From contig OZ245729.1 in NCBI GenBank assembly GCA_965227215.1, positions 248,001 through 312,000 of the forward strand: a DNA stretch of 64,000 bases, in the 5' to 3' direction. The position numbers were made by a program, and so were the translations under genes. Shown piece by piece: positions 27,209 through 36,224 of this stretch. Every line of letters starts with the position of its first letter. Within the stretch, counting starts at the first letter, position 1. The stretch is from Gracilimonas sp965227215. Its GTDB lineage: Bacteria; Bacteroidota; Rhodothermia; Balneolales; Balneolaceae. The notes under the pieces are model-generated. The model saw nothing but the letters and a program-made list of their open reading frames with translations, was not told the DNA's origin and did not search any database.

Positions 27209-28114
27209 TTACCGGCCTTCATCCAGCCAATGGATGATGTTGAGCAGGAACTGAACGTTCTGAGGAGCCACTTCTCGGTTGTTCAGCCCAAATTTAAATT
27301 CACCTTGTTGATTAGTGATTTTTTGAGCAGTAAACATAGCGGCTTCTCCAAAAACAGCTAACCGACCTTTTCCATATTCCATGATAGCGCCCTGAGCATG
27401 CCCTCCCAGATCTATTGTTTTGGTGGTGTCAGAAAATTGCCAGGCTATTTCCGGCTCCAGACTGATATCCCCTTCCTCAAATAACATAACCGGCTTTGCT
27501 TCGGTAGGATAAGTGAATGCTGAACCTGTAAAGGAAGTAACAGAGGATATCCCTTCCGTAACCGCGCTTTGTTTTAGTCTTCCATTCTCCAGACTAAATA
27601 TATCCGGTGTATTTCCTTCTTTGTTGAGTCGGGCAAATCCATTGCTGAATTCAAAACCAAAAGCACCAGCCAGGTTTGATGCTGCTCCCGGAAAAGGCAT
27701 ATGATCGGCTATCATGAACAGGCTACCTCCTTCTGCCACCCAGTTCTTGATCGTTTCAACCTCTTTCTCAGAGTAAACAGGTGGATTCGGAAGTTGCCAG
27801 TTACCGAGATTACTTTCATGAAGTGGATTTACGGTTAGAAATATGCTGCATCCTTCTAATTCGCTTATCTTCTCAGCCGGCTCGGGATAATCGATGGTTT
27901 GATAACCGTCTTTTCTTAGAATATAGCCAGTGGGGGCAAAACCTCCGTTCAGTGTATGAAAATTATTGTGAGCAGAGTCAAAACAAACAACGGGGCCTTC
28001 ACCTGATTCGTACCGGGGTTTATCGATGTTGACTGCAAACGTAGTATCAGGTTGTTGTTGAGCCAAGCCCGAAAGCGGGACAATCAGCGCGATTAAAAGC
28101 AGGATCTGTTTCAT
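27209..28114 (-). CDS. Secreted DUF4350 / glutamine-amidotransferase-like protein
   Basis: 301 residues. The signal peptide covers about residues 1-19 (ending SGLAQ). The body contains VVCFDSAHNNFHTL, a GYILRKDGYQTIDY region and IKNWVAEGGSLFMIADHMPFPGA, a layout like the DUF4350/ThuA-type class I glutamine-amidotransferase-like fold, in which a strand-turn-helix replaces the enzyme nucleophile. A closing GRLAVFGEAAMFTAQ segment followed by NVQFLLNIIHWL is typical. Catalytic activity is not evident. It is a single gene, convergent with pbp1a. Confidence 0.6.
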   Translation of the reverse strand: MKQILLLIALIVPLSGLAQQQPDTTFAVNIDKPRYESGEGPVVCFDSAHNNFHTLNGGFAPTGYILRKDGYQTIDYPEPAEKISELEGCSIFLTVNPLHESNLGNWQLPNPPVYSEKEVETIKNWVAEGGSLFMIADHMPFPGAASNLAGAFGFEFSNGFARLNKEGNTPDIFSLENGRLKQSAVTEGISSVTSFTGSAFTYPTEAKPVMLFEEGDISLEPEIAWQFSDTTKTIDLGGHAQGAIMEYGKGRLAVFGEAAMFTAQKITNQQGEFKFGLNNREVAPQNVQFLLNIIHWLDEGR

Positions 28115-28162
28115 AGTTCTTTAAAATTTATATCTACTACTAATATAGTACTATATCCCAAA

Positions 28163-28192
28163 TAAAAAAGCCGATGTTCCCACCGGCTTCTT
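28163..28192 (-). terminator. Rho-independent terminator candidate downstream of atpC
   Basis: On the minus strand a GCCG...CGGC hairpin (28187-28184 pairing with 28173-28170) is followed by six T and an AT-rich tail. The stem is short but correctly placed about 33 bases after the atpC stop. Confidence 0.6.
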
Positions 28193-28219
28193 AACACTAA
28201 ATAATAAATGGTTTCAGAA

Positions 28220-28477
28220 TCAGGCTTCTTCTACAGATTCTGCCAACAAGGTAAGTTTATTATTATTGACTTCAACAAACCCACCGGAGATCAAAAAGTT
28301 TGTATCTCCATCTTCTTTACGCACCAGCACGTTTCCTTTTTCTAAAGTGGAAACAATAGGCGCGTGATTTGCCTTGACTTCAAAGCTACCCTGCGTTCCG
28401 GGAAGCTTCACCCCGCTTACTTCTCCCTCAAAAAGAGAGCCGTTCGGGGTTAAAATCTGTGCATTAAATGAACTCAT
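28220..28477 (-). CDS. atpC: ATP synthase F1 epsilon subunit (short form)
   Basis: 85 residues. It contains the beta-sandwich N-domain (ILTPNGSLFEGEV, PGTQGSFEVKANHAPIVSTL) that docks on gamma and the c-ring. The C-terminal pair of helices found in the roughly 135-residue forms is absent, so the inhibitory arm is missing. Short epsilon subunits are common in Bacteroidota. It follows atpD by 18 bases and ends before a hairpin terminator; no other ATP synthase gene is in the window. Confidence 0.93.
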   Translation of the reverse strand: MSSFNAQILTPNGSLFEGEVSGVKLPGTQGSFEVKANHAPIVSTLEKGNVLVRKEDGDTNFLISGGFVEVNNNKLTLLAESVEEA

Positions 28478-28495
28478 GAAAATACCTGATTAGAT

Positions 28496-29995
28496 TTAAG
28501 CAGCTTCTTGTTCTTCAGCTTCAGCGAGCAGCTTCTCACCTTTTTCAATAGCTTCGTTGATATCTCCAACCATGTAGAAAGCATTTTCAGGAAGGTGATC
28601 AAGCTCACCGTCAAGAATCATTTTGAAGCCTTTCACAGTTTCATCCACTTTCACATACACACCCGGCTGACCTGTAAACTGCTCGGCCACGTGGAAGTTT
28701 TGTGAAAGGAAACGCTGAACCCGACGAGCACGGTGTACAACCTGCTTATCTTCATCAGAAAGCTCATCCATACCAAGGATTGCAATAATATCCTGAAGAT
28801 CTTTGTAGTTCTGAAGCAGTCGGGTAACGCGGTTGGCTACTTCGTAATGCTCCTGTCCTACTACTTTAGGATCCAGAATAGTTGAGGAAGAATCCAGAGG
28901 ATCTACCGCAGGATAAATACCGATCTGAGTTAACGCACGGGAAAGTACCGTCGTTGCATCAAGGTGAGTAAATGTGGTTGCCGGAGCAGGGTCAGTCAAG
29001 TCATCGGCAGGTACATATACAGCCTGAACCGAAGTAATAGACCCATTCTTGGTAGAAGTAATACGTTCCTGAAGGTCACCCATCTCAGTAGCCAGTGTTG
29101 GCTGGTATCCTACCGCTGAAGGCATACGTCCCAGAAGTGCTGACACCTCGGAACCGGCCTGGGTAAATCGGAAAATGTTATCAATAAAGAGCAGGATGTC
29201 ACGGGATACTTCATCACGGAAGTATTCAGCTACTGTCAATCCGGACAGGGCCACTCGTGCACGTGCACCCGGAGGCTCATTCATCTGACCGAATACCAGC
29301 GTAGCCTGAGATTCTTTTAATTTGGTTTGATCTACTTTGGAAAGATCCCAGTCTCCCTCTTCCATAGATTCTTTGAATTCATCGCCGTAGTTAATAATAC
29401 CGGACTCGATAAATTCACGCAGAAGGTCATTTCCTTCACGGGTACGCTCACCAACACCGGCAAATACGGAAAGTCCACCGTGCTGCTTCGCGATATTGTT
29501 GATCAGCTCCTGAATCAAAACGGTTTTACCTACACCGGCACCACCGAATAATCCAATTTTACCACCCTTGGCATACGGGCAAAGCAGGTCAACTACTTTA
29601 ATACCTGTTTCAAGCATCTCGGTTGAAGTAGCCAGCTCATCGAAAGCCGGAGCTTGTCGGTGAATAGGATATGATCCTTTTCCTTCCGGAGAATCGATTC
29701 CATCAATAGACTCGCCCACTACATTAAACAGTCGGCCTCGGATATCTTCTCCAACCGGCATTGAAATAGCTTTTCCGGTGTCAGCAACTTCCATTCCGCG
29801 AACAAGTCCGTCGGTAGAGTCCATCGCGATGGTACGCACACGATCTTCACCAAGGTGTTGAGCTACTTCGAGAGTTAGGGTTGAGCCGTCTTCCATCTTA
29901 ATCTCAAGGGCATTGAGAACAGCCGGCGTTTTACTTTCTGAGAAATCAACATCAACTACAGGTCCAATTACCTGTGCTATCGTTCCTTTATTCAT
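28496..29995 (-). CDS. atpD: ATP synthase F1 beta subunit
   Basis: 499 residues, the catalytic subunit of F1. The P-loop GGAGVGKTV is at about residue 154, with GERTREGNDL, the DNIFRFTQAG Walker B region and the ALLGRMPSAVGYQPTLA signature following. The DELSDEDKQ sequence is the DELSEED-like hinge motif. atpD-atpC standing apart from the other ATP synthase genes is typical for Bacteroidota and Chlorobi. A candidate promoter lies at 30070-30101, giving a leader of about 65 bases. Confidence 0.98.
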   Translation of the reverse strand: MNKGTIAQVIGPVVDVDFSESKTPAVLNALEIKMEDGSTLTLEVAQHLGEDRVRTIAMDSTDGLVRGMEVADTGKAISMPVGEDIRGRLFNVVGESIDGIDSPEGKGSYPIHRQAPAFDELATSTEMLETGIKVVDLLCPYAKGGKIGLFGGAGVGKTVLIQELINNIAKQHGGLSVFAGVGERTREGNDLLREFIESGIINYGDEFKESMEEGDWDLSKVDQTKLKESQATLVFGQMNEPPGARARVALSGLTVAEYFRDEVSRDILLFIDNIFRFTQAGSEVSALLGRMPSAVGYQPTLATEMGDLQERITSTKNGSITSVQAVYVPADDLTDPAPATTFTHLDATTVLSRALTQIGIYPAVDPLDSSSTILDPKVVGQEHYEVANRVTRLLQNYKDLQDIIAILGMDELSDEDKQVVHRARRVQRFLSQNFHVAEQFTGQPGVYVKVDETVKGFKMILDGELDHLPENAFYMVGDINEAIEKGEKLLAEAEEQEAA

Positions 29996-30069
29996 GTGCT
30001 ATATCGCGATTTTGTTAGTTTTGCTTTGATGAATTAGTAGCCTGAATTATGCACTACTGCAAAGGCTGG

Positions 30070-30101
30070 TAAAGATAGGCAGATACATAAAGAGAGGCAA
30101 T
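30070..30101 (-). promoter_or_regulatory. Candidate atpDC promoter
   Basis: On the minus strand ATTG (30101-30098), a 20-base spacer and TATCTTTA (30077-30070) follow the Bacteroidota TTTG-N-TAnnTTTG pattern with one mismatch per box. Transcription would begin near 30063, about 65 bases before atpD. Confidence 0.5.
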
Positions 30102-30240
30102 CAAAATTCTCATGAAATATTACATACAATTATTATACCCCCGCTTAGTTTGATGAGCATCAGCCTCACATCAAAATGCGGGTTTAATTATGAGCTGCTA
30201 TATTGATGTTAATCAACCCATTTAATCAATCAAGTGAATT

Positions 30241-31830
30241 ATGAACACCCTCCTATTTGCGCTCTTCTTTTTTGTGAATGCATTCCCGAATGCAGACTCC
30301 CTGATTACTACTTCTCAGATTGATCAGGTAACCGTGCACAGGCAACAGGCACAGATCCAGCGAAAGGCTACCGTCAATTTAAAAGCCGGGAAAAACATTG
30401 TTGTTTTTGAACGACTCTCTCCTTCTCTGAATCAAAACAGCATCCAGCTTAAGGCTGATGGACAGTTTACCGTTCTATCCATAACACAAAGGTTTGATTA
30501 CTTTAAATCTGAGCAACAAAACCCGGAGGTTTCAAAACTCAAACAGCAAAGAGACTCTCTTCAACAAGAAGTTACTTTTCTGGAATCAGACCTTAATGTA
30601 ATACAGCGTGAAATGAGATTGCTTGAAAGTACCACCTCTGTAGTAGAAAATCATGAACTGACAGCTGCTGAACTCACCCAATTTCTTGATCTTTACCGAA
30701 GCCGGGCATCTAAACTTGAGAGGGAGAGAATCTCCCTATCCGAAAGGATTAACCGAAAACGAACCGAATTGAATAAAGTAAATGCTCAGATTCGAGAATT
30801 AAGCGGTAGTCACCATAAACGGTTTTCTGAAGTAATTGCGGAAGTTAGTTCGGAGCAAGACCAAACCCTGACATTTTCCCTTAGTTATCTGGTTCGTTCG
30901 GCAGGCTGGACACCTACCTATGACCTTCGTTCGCAGAGTGTTTCAGAACCGTTAAGCATCAATTATAAAGCAAAAGTATATCAGAATACCGGCATTGATT
31001 GGGATAATGTGAGTCTTACCATAAACTCAGGAAATCCGTCAGTCAGTGCAACTTTGCCAACTATTTCTCCAACCTACGTCGATTTTGTTCAAGCCTTTCC
31101 GGCAGCTGCAAAACAAAGAATGCTGAACGAATTAGTAGTTACGGGATATGCAGAATCTGATGCTGTTCAGCGAGCAGAGATGCCTATGGAGGCTCAATTA
31201 CCAAGTGTTGACTTCGCCCAGAACCAAACATCTTTCAGCTACAAAATTAATATTCCATATACCATTCCATCAGATGGGAAAGCCCATAATGTCGAAATCA
31301 AACGCGCCAAAGTTGTTACTGATTACACCTATTCAACCATCCCAAAATATGCGCAAAATGCTTATCTGATTGGGAAGATATCGGACTGGGACGAATTGAA
31401 TTTGATTGCCGGAGAAACCAATGTCTACTTCGATAACAGTTTTATTGGCACCACCCGATTAAACCCCAATTCATTTGATGACACCCTATCGGTTTCACTC
31501 GGCCGTGATGAAGGAATAACAGTGGATCGCACTAAACTCCGGGATTTCGAAGAACGAAATTTCTTTGGAAACAGAGTACGAGAAAAACATGCCTGGGAAA
31601 TAAATATCCGAAATACCAAGTCGGAGCCCATTACTATAACCGTTAAAGATCAGCTTCCGATCTCTAAAAACGAAGACATAAAAGTGAATGCAAACCGGCT
31701 AAGTGGTGGAAATCTGAACAAAGAGACGGGTATCGTAACCTGGACTTTAACCCTGACTCCAAACAGTTCAGAATCCTTAAGATTCGACTATCAGGTTGAG
31801 TATCCATCAGATCAACAAATCAGATACTAA
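30241..31830 (+). CDS. DUF4139 / mucoidy inhibitor MuiA-like secreted protein
   Basis: 529 residues. A signal peptide (about 1-19) is followed by a DUF4140 N-terminal domain, a long coiled coil (about residues 95-190) and a DUF4139 C-terminal beta domain (SYLVRSAGWTPTYDLR, NTGIDWDNVSLTINSG). This matches the MuiA-like family, which is often found in Gram-negative genomes; its function is poorly known. The NELVVTGYAES segment near the middle resembles the plug-like linker seen in several Bacteroidota surface proteins. It stands alone and is followed by two tandem terminators. Confidence 0.8.
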   Translation: MNTLLFALFFFVNAFPNADSLITTSQIDQVTVHRQQAQIQRKATVNLKAGKNIVVFERLSPSLNQNSIQLKADGQFTVLSITQRFDYFKSEQQNPEVSKLKQQRDSLQQEVTFLESDLNVIQREMRLLESTTSVVENHELTAAELTQFLDLYRSRASKLERERISLSERINRKRTELNKVNAQIRELSGSHHKRFSEVIAEVSSEQDQTLTFSLSYLVRSAGWTPTYDLRSQSVSEPLSINYKAKVYQNTGIDWDNVSLTINSGNPSVSATLPTISPTYVDFVQAFPAAAKQRMLNELVVTGYAESDAVQRAEMPMEAQLPSVDFAQNQTSFSYKINIPYTIPSDGKAHNVEIKRAKVVTDYTYSTIPKYAQNAYLIGKISDWDELNLIAGETNVYFDNSFIGTTRLNPNSFDDTLSVSLGRDEGITVDRTKLRDFEERNFFGNRVREKHAWEINIRNTKSEPITITVKDQLPISKNEDIKVNANRLSGGNLNKETGIVTWTLTLTPNSSESLRFDYQVEYPSDQQIRY

Positions 31831-31898
31831 AAATCTGCTAAATTGGAGCTACTTCCATTAGCAACTCCCCTGTTAAAATTTTATCTTTACAGGCTATT

Positions 31899-31930
31899 GA
31901 GCCACGCCCTAAATCGTGGCTCGTTTTATT
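31899..31930 (+). terminator. Terminator after the MuiA-like gene
   Basis: A perfect 8-base stem GAGCCACG / CGTGGCTC around an 8-base loop is followed by GTTTTATT. It lies 68 bases after the MuiA-like stop codon. Confidence 0.85.
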
Positions 31931-31947
31931 GCATCATCCATGACAAT

Positions 31948-31972
31948 AAGGTGACGAAAATCACCTTTTTTT
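31948..31972 (+). terminator. Second tandem terminator, overlapping the rsmB promoter
   Basis: AAGGTGA / TCACCTT forms a perfect 7-base stem with a 6-base loop, and its T-run continues to 31972. That T-run doubles as part of the TTTG -33 element proposed for rsmB. Confidence 0.75.
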
Positions 31973-32000
31973 GTAGCAGGTAACCACAATTTTAAAATTC
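31970..32000 (+). promoter_or_regulatory. Probable rsmB promoter
   Basis: TTTG (31970-31973), a 19-base spacer and TAAAATTC (31993-32000). The -33 box is perfect and the -7 box departs from TAnnTTTG in two of its six fixed positions at most. The start site would lie at or next to the TTG start codon at 32008, implying a very short or absent leader. Confidence 0.4.
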
Positions 32001-32007
32001 GACTCTT

Positions 32008-33327
32008 TTGGAAACTGAACTATCAGAACGATCGGTAAGTGTAGACATTCTCATAAACTTTGATGAAAATCAGAGGTTGGATTACAACCTGGCTGATGAA
32101 CTTGAACCCAGAGAACGGGCTCAGGTCAGAGAGTATGTGCAGAACATTCTACGTAAGCGAAGCTATCTCGACTTTTTGATTGATGAATTCTCAAGCGTTT
32201 CCGTAGCTGAAATGAAGCCGGGCCTTAAGAATATATTACGACTCGCTATCTATGATATGCTGTTTATGGACAGCACCCCCGACTATGCTGCCATCAATGA
32301 GTCCGTCGAAATTGCCAAAGCCAAATTAGGATCTAAGACCGGCGATCTGGTAAACGCCATCATGCGAAATCTGCAGAGAGATCGTGAAAAGCTCCCAAAG
32401 CCGGCTTTTAAAGATCGAAACAAACTGGTGGCTACTACTTTTTCTCACCCTGAGTGGATGGTGGAGCGATGGAGAAAACGTTTTGGAGAACGTGAAGCCT
32501 TTCAGCTGATGCAAGCCAACAACTCCCGTCCTCATTATTATGTTCGGGTGAACACGCTGCGAACCAAGCCAAAAAACTTTGAGCTTCGTATAGAGAAAAT
32601 GGATGTGATAGCTGAACCCAGCGACTGGCTTCCTTACTATTATCAGGTAGAATCTGTTCAGCCTTTTATTGAAAAGGGATTATTGAGCAAGGGCATTTGC
32701 CTGGTGCAGGATATCGCGGCCGGTTTTGCCCCTACCGTTTTAGACCCACAACCGGGTGAAAAAGTATTTGATCTTTGTGCCGCTCCGGGAACCAAATCCA
32801 TCATGATGGCCGACCTGATGCAGGCTGAAGGTGAAATCCTGTCCGTAGACATTTCTTCAGAGCGGTTGGAAAAACTGGCAGAAAGTGCTCTTAACTATGG
32901 AGCCGAGAATATTAAGATCCGCCGTGGAGATGTACTTGAAGTATCCCTTGGATTGGCGGATGCTGTACTTCTGGATGCCCCTTGTACAGGTACCGGGGTG
33001 TTGAGCAAACGTGCCGACCTGCGCTGGAGACGAGATGAAGAAGGCCTTAAAAACGCGGTTGAACTTCAGGAACAACTGTTGGAAGAAGCGGCAAATATGG
33101 TGAAGCGTGGAGGTCGACTGGTGTACAGCACCTGTTCTCTGGAGCCGGAAGAGAATATGGAACAGATTACCAAGTTCCTTGAGAAGTACGACAACTTTGA
33201 GCTCGAGCCGCTGGAAGATTACCTGCCGGAAGAAGTATTAGCCGAAGAAGGAAAGGCCTATCAAACATTCCCTCACAAGCATGGATGTGACGGTCACTTT
33301 GGCGTGCTCCTGAAACGAGTGAAGTAA
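32008..33327 (+). CDS. rsmB: 16S rRNA m5C967 methyltransferase RsmB
   Basis: 439 residues. An N-terminal NusB-like helical domain (about 1-140) is joined to a Rossmann methyltransferase domain. AdoMet motif FDLCAAPGTKS, and the two cysteine motifs DAPCTGTGV (about residue 326) and STCSLEPEE (about 375) that give base release and catalysis, are present. The TTG at 32008 is the only sensible start: an in-frame stop lies five codons upstream and no ATG occurs until well into the NusB domain. A heptad palindrome follows the stop codon. Confidence 0.93.
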   Translation: METELSERSVSVDILINFDENQRLDYNLADELEPRERAQVREYVQNILRKRSYLDFLIDEFSSVSVAEMKPGLKNILRLAIYDMLFMDSTPDYAAINESVEIAKAKLGSKTGDLVNAIMRNLQRDREKLPKPAFKDRNKLVATTFSHPEWMVERWRKRFGEREAFQLMQANNSRPHYYVRVNTLRTKPKNFELRIEKMDVIAEPSDWLPYYYQVESVQPFIEKGLLSKGICLVQDIAAGFAPTVLDPQPGEKVFDLCAAPGTKSIMMADLMQAEGEILSVDISSERLEKLAESALNYGAENIKIRRGDVLEVSLGLADAVLLDAPCTGTGVLSKRADLRWRRDEEGLKNAVELQEQLLEEAANMVKRGGRLVYSTCSLEPEENMEQITKFLEKYDNFELEPLEDYLPEEVLAEEGKAYQTFPHKHGCDGHFGVLLKRVK

Positions 33328-33333
33328 TTTAAA

Positions 33334-33381
33334 GAATTCAGAACACAGAACTCAGTGAGCAGTATCCTGAGTTCTGAATTC
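33334..33381. repeat. Intergenic palindrome after rsmB
   Basis: The left arm (33334-33355, starting GAATTCAGAAC) and right arm (33367-33381, CTGAGTTCTGAATTC) are reverse complements over 15 bases apart from a 7-base insertion in the left arm. The right side continues as CTGNNTT heptads (CTGAGTT, CTGAATT, CTGCTTT). It is not followed by a T-run. Confidence 0.7.
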
Positions 33382-33434
33382 TGCTTTCTGCCATCTTCTG
33401 CATTAATTAAACTCTTGTATACTGATTTCGATTT

Positions 33435-36137
33435 ATGAGTTCTGATAAAACCACCAAAGAAATTCCCGCCCAATACGACGCCTCTAAAGTAGAGGATAAA
33501 TGGTATGCCTACTGGATGGAAAACAACTATTTCCATTCTGAGCCGGACGAACGAGAATCATTTACCGTAGTCATCCCCCCTCCCAATGTTACCGGTGTGC
33601 TGCATATGGGACACATGCTGAACAATACCATTCAGGATGTTTTGGTCCGCCGGGCACGTATGCAAGGCTATAATACTTGCTGGGTCCCCGGAACCGATCA
33701 TGCCTCTATTGCAACCGAAGCTAAGGTAGTACGCAAACTTCGCTCTAAGGGGATCACCAAGAAAGACCTGACTCGTGAAGAATTTCTGGAACATGCCTGG
33801 GAATGGACCCACGAGCACGGCGGAATCATCCTTGAACAATTGAAAAAGCTGGGAGCCAGCTGCGACTGGGATCGAACGGCTTTCACCATGGATGAGGATT
33901 ACTCAGAAAGTGTTATTGACGTTTTTATAGATCTACACGATAAAGGTAAAATTTATCGTGGCGAGCGGATGATTAACTGGGATCCGGCTGCTCAAACTAC
34001 ATTGAGTGATGAAGAGGTCATTCACAAAGAAGTGGATTCCAAGCTGTACCACGTTCGTTATAAGATTGTGGGTGAAGACGAGTACGTAACCATCGCTACT
34101 ACCCGCCCGGAAACTATTTTAGGCGATACCGCTGTGTGTGTAAACCCGGATGATAAACGCTACACACATCTTCATGGCAAAAAGGTAAGGGTGCCTTTGG
34201 TAAATCGTGAAATTCCGGTTATTCAGGATGATTATGTAGATATGGAGTTCGGAACCGGCTGCCTGAAAATTACACCGGCCCATGATGTTAATGACTATGA
34301 GATTGGCCAAAAACACGGCCTTGAAACTATTGATGTGTTGAATGCCGATGGTACCATGAGTGAGGCTGCTCAGTTATACATTGGCGAAGATCGATTCGAC
34401 GTTCGTAAGAAAATAGCTAACGACCTTGAAGAAACCGGCCACCTTATAGAAGTAGAAAATTACAAGAATAAGGTAGGATTCTCTGAACGCACTGACGTTC
34501 CGATCGAGCCACGTTTATCTTTGCAATGGTGGGTGGATATGGATCAGCTTAGCAAGCCTGCCCTCGATAACGTGATGGACGATACGGTTGAATTTCACCC
34601 GGCTAAATTCAAGAATTCCTACCGCCATTGGATGGAGAATATCCGGGACTGGAATATTAGCCGACAGCTTTGGTGGGGACATCGCATTCCCGTGTTTTAT
34701 TACGGAGAAGGCCACGATGATTATGTAGTCGCTAAATCACTGGAAGAAGCTCTCCCGAAAGCACAAGAGAAATCAGGCAACCAAGTCCTGAAAGCTTCTG
34801 ACCTGAGACAAGATGAAGATGTACTGGATACCTGGTTCTCTTCCTGGTTATGGCCTATTTCTGTTTTTGATCCGGATTATATCCGAACCGGTAAAGCCAA
34901 CCAAGAGCTTCAGTATTACTATCCTACCAAAGATTTAGTAACAGCTCCCGAGATTATGTTTCTCTGGGTGGCAAGAATGATTGTTTCCGGCTATGAATAC
35001 ATGGATGATAAACCCTTCGATAATGTGTACTACACAGGTATCGTAAGGGACAAAAAAGGCCGGAAAATGAGCAAGAGTTTAGGAAACTCACCGGACCCAC
35101 TGGAGCTTATTAAGAAGTACGGAGCTGATGGTATCCGCATGGGAATGCTTTTTGCGACCCCGGCCGGTAACGACCTCCCTTTTGATGAAAAACTGTGCGA
35201 GCAAGGCCGGAATTTCTGTAATAAAATCTGGAATGCTTTCCGCTTCCTTACCATGAATATGGAAGAGAGTGAGAGCTACGTGCCTACCCTGAAAATCAAT
35301 GAAAATGATATTTCAGACCGGTGGATGGCTGCTCGTATTCAGCAAACCATTCTGGAAGTAAACAAAGACTTTGACAACTATAAGCTGAATGACGCCCTCA
35401 AAAAAGTGTACTCCCTCATCTGGGATGACTTCTGCGACTGGTACATAGAATTAGCCAAACCGGAAGTGTATGGAGAGAAAATCCCTGTGGATAAGCTGAA
35501 TACAGCACTTGGATTTTTTGAGCAGCTCATGAAGCTCCTCCATCCTTTCATGCCGTTTATCAGCGAAGAAATTTACCAGCATATTCAGGATAGAAGCACG
35601 AATGAAGCACTGCTTATATCCGAGTGGCCAAAAGCAGATGATTCAAAATTGAGTGAAGACGATCTCAAGCTTTTTGGCACTCTCCAGCAAATGGTTTCCT
35701 CGCTGAGAAATATCCGTTCAGAAGTGAATGTTTCTCCAAAGGAAGAACTGGATGTTCTGATCAGCACCAAAGAACAAACAACAGCAGATGCCTTACTTGA
35801 GAATCAGCTGGTGCTGAAAAAATTGGAGAGCATTCAATCGCTCACCATCTCAACCGAGATTGACAAACCCAAGGTTTACTCCTCCTCTATTGTGGATGGA
35901 AACGAGCTTTTTGTACCGCTGGACGGGCTGGTTGATTTTGAAAAAGAGCGCGAACGCATCCAAAAAGAGATTGATCGTTTAGAAGGATTTCTGTCGGGCA
36001 TAGAGAAGAAGCTGGCCAACAAAGGCTTCATCAACAATGCTCCTGAAAACGTTGTTGAGCTTGAGAAAAAGAAAAAAGCCGACACGGAAGACAGCCTTGC
36101 TAAACTGCGGGAACAACTCAAAGACTTTGAAAAATAA
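33435..36137 (+). CDS. valS: Valyl-tRNA synthetase
   Basis: 900 residues, class I synthetase. The HIGH-type motif is VLHMGHM (about residues 55-61) and the KMSKS loop is GRKMSKSLGN (about residue 545). The CP1 editing domain lies between (TTRPETILGDTAV). A C-terminal coiled-coil arm (about 830-900, starting DFEKERERIQKEIDRLE) is the tRNA-binding arm typical of ValRS. Nothing looks unusual. It is preceded by the palindrome after rsmB and followed by a short intergenic region before the helicase gene. Confidence 0.97.
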   Translation: MSSDKTTKEIPAQYDASKVEDKWYAYWMENNYFHSEPDERESFTVVIPPPNVTGVLHMGHMLNNTIQDVLVRRARMQGYNTCWVPGTDHASIATEAKVVRKLRSKGITKKDLTREEFLEHAWEWTHEHGGIILEQLKKLGASCDWDRTAFTMDEDYSESVIDVFIDLHDKGKIYRGERMINWDPAAQTTLSDEEVIHKEVDSKLYHVRYKIVGEDEYVTIATTRPETILGDTAVCVNPDDKRYTHLHGKKVRVPLVNREIPVIQDDYVDMEFGTGCLKITPAHDVNDYEIGQKHGLETIDVLNADGTMSEAAQLYIGEDRFDVRKKIANDLEETGHLIEVENYKNKVGFSERTDVPIEPRLSLQWWVDMDQLSKPALDNVMDDTVEFHPAKFKNSYRHWMENIRDWNISRQLWWGHRIPVFYYGEGHDDYVVAKSLEEALPKAQEKSGNQVLKASDLRQDEDVLDTWFSSWLWPISVFDPDYIRTGKANQELQYYYPTKDLVTAPEIMFLWVARMIVSGYEYMDDKPFDNVYYTGIVRDKKGRKMSKSLGNSPDPLELIKKYGADGIRMGMLFATPAGNDLPFDEKLCEQGRNFCNKIWNAFRFLTMNMEESESYVPTLKINENDISDRWMAARIQQTILEVNKDFDNYKLNDALKKVYSLIWDDFCDWYIELAKPEVYGEKIPVDKLNTALGFFEQLMKLLHPFMPFISEEIYQHIQDRSTNEALLISEWPKADDSKLSEDDLKLFGTLQQMVSSLRNIRSEVNVSPKEELDVLISTKEQTTADALLENQLVLKKLESIQSLTISTEIDKPKVYSSSIVDGNELFVPLDGLVDFEKERERIQKEIDRLEGFLSGIEKKLANKGFINNAPENVVELEKKKKADTEDSLAKLREQLKDFEK

Positions 36138-36149
36138 TCACATCGCTCA

Positions 36150-36212
36150 CTGAGGAATACAAAGAACAAGTTTTGTAGTTATAGCTATTTTAACTTTCTG
36201 AGCCTTTGTGGT
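36150..36212. repeat. Degenerate inverted repeat between valS and the helicase gene
   Basis: CTCACTGAGGAATACAAAG near 36146-36164 and CTTTCTGAGCCTTTGTGG near 36195-36212 are imperfect reverse complements (about 11 of 17 positions). The right arm resembles the CTCTGTGCCTTTGTGG-like intergenic sequences that recur in various bacterial genomes. It looks like an eroded palindrome; coordinates are approximate. Confidence 0.35.
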
Positions 36213-36224
36213 TAAAAGAATATT

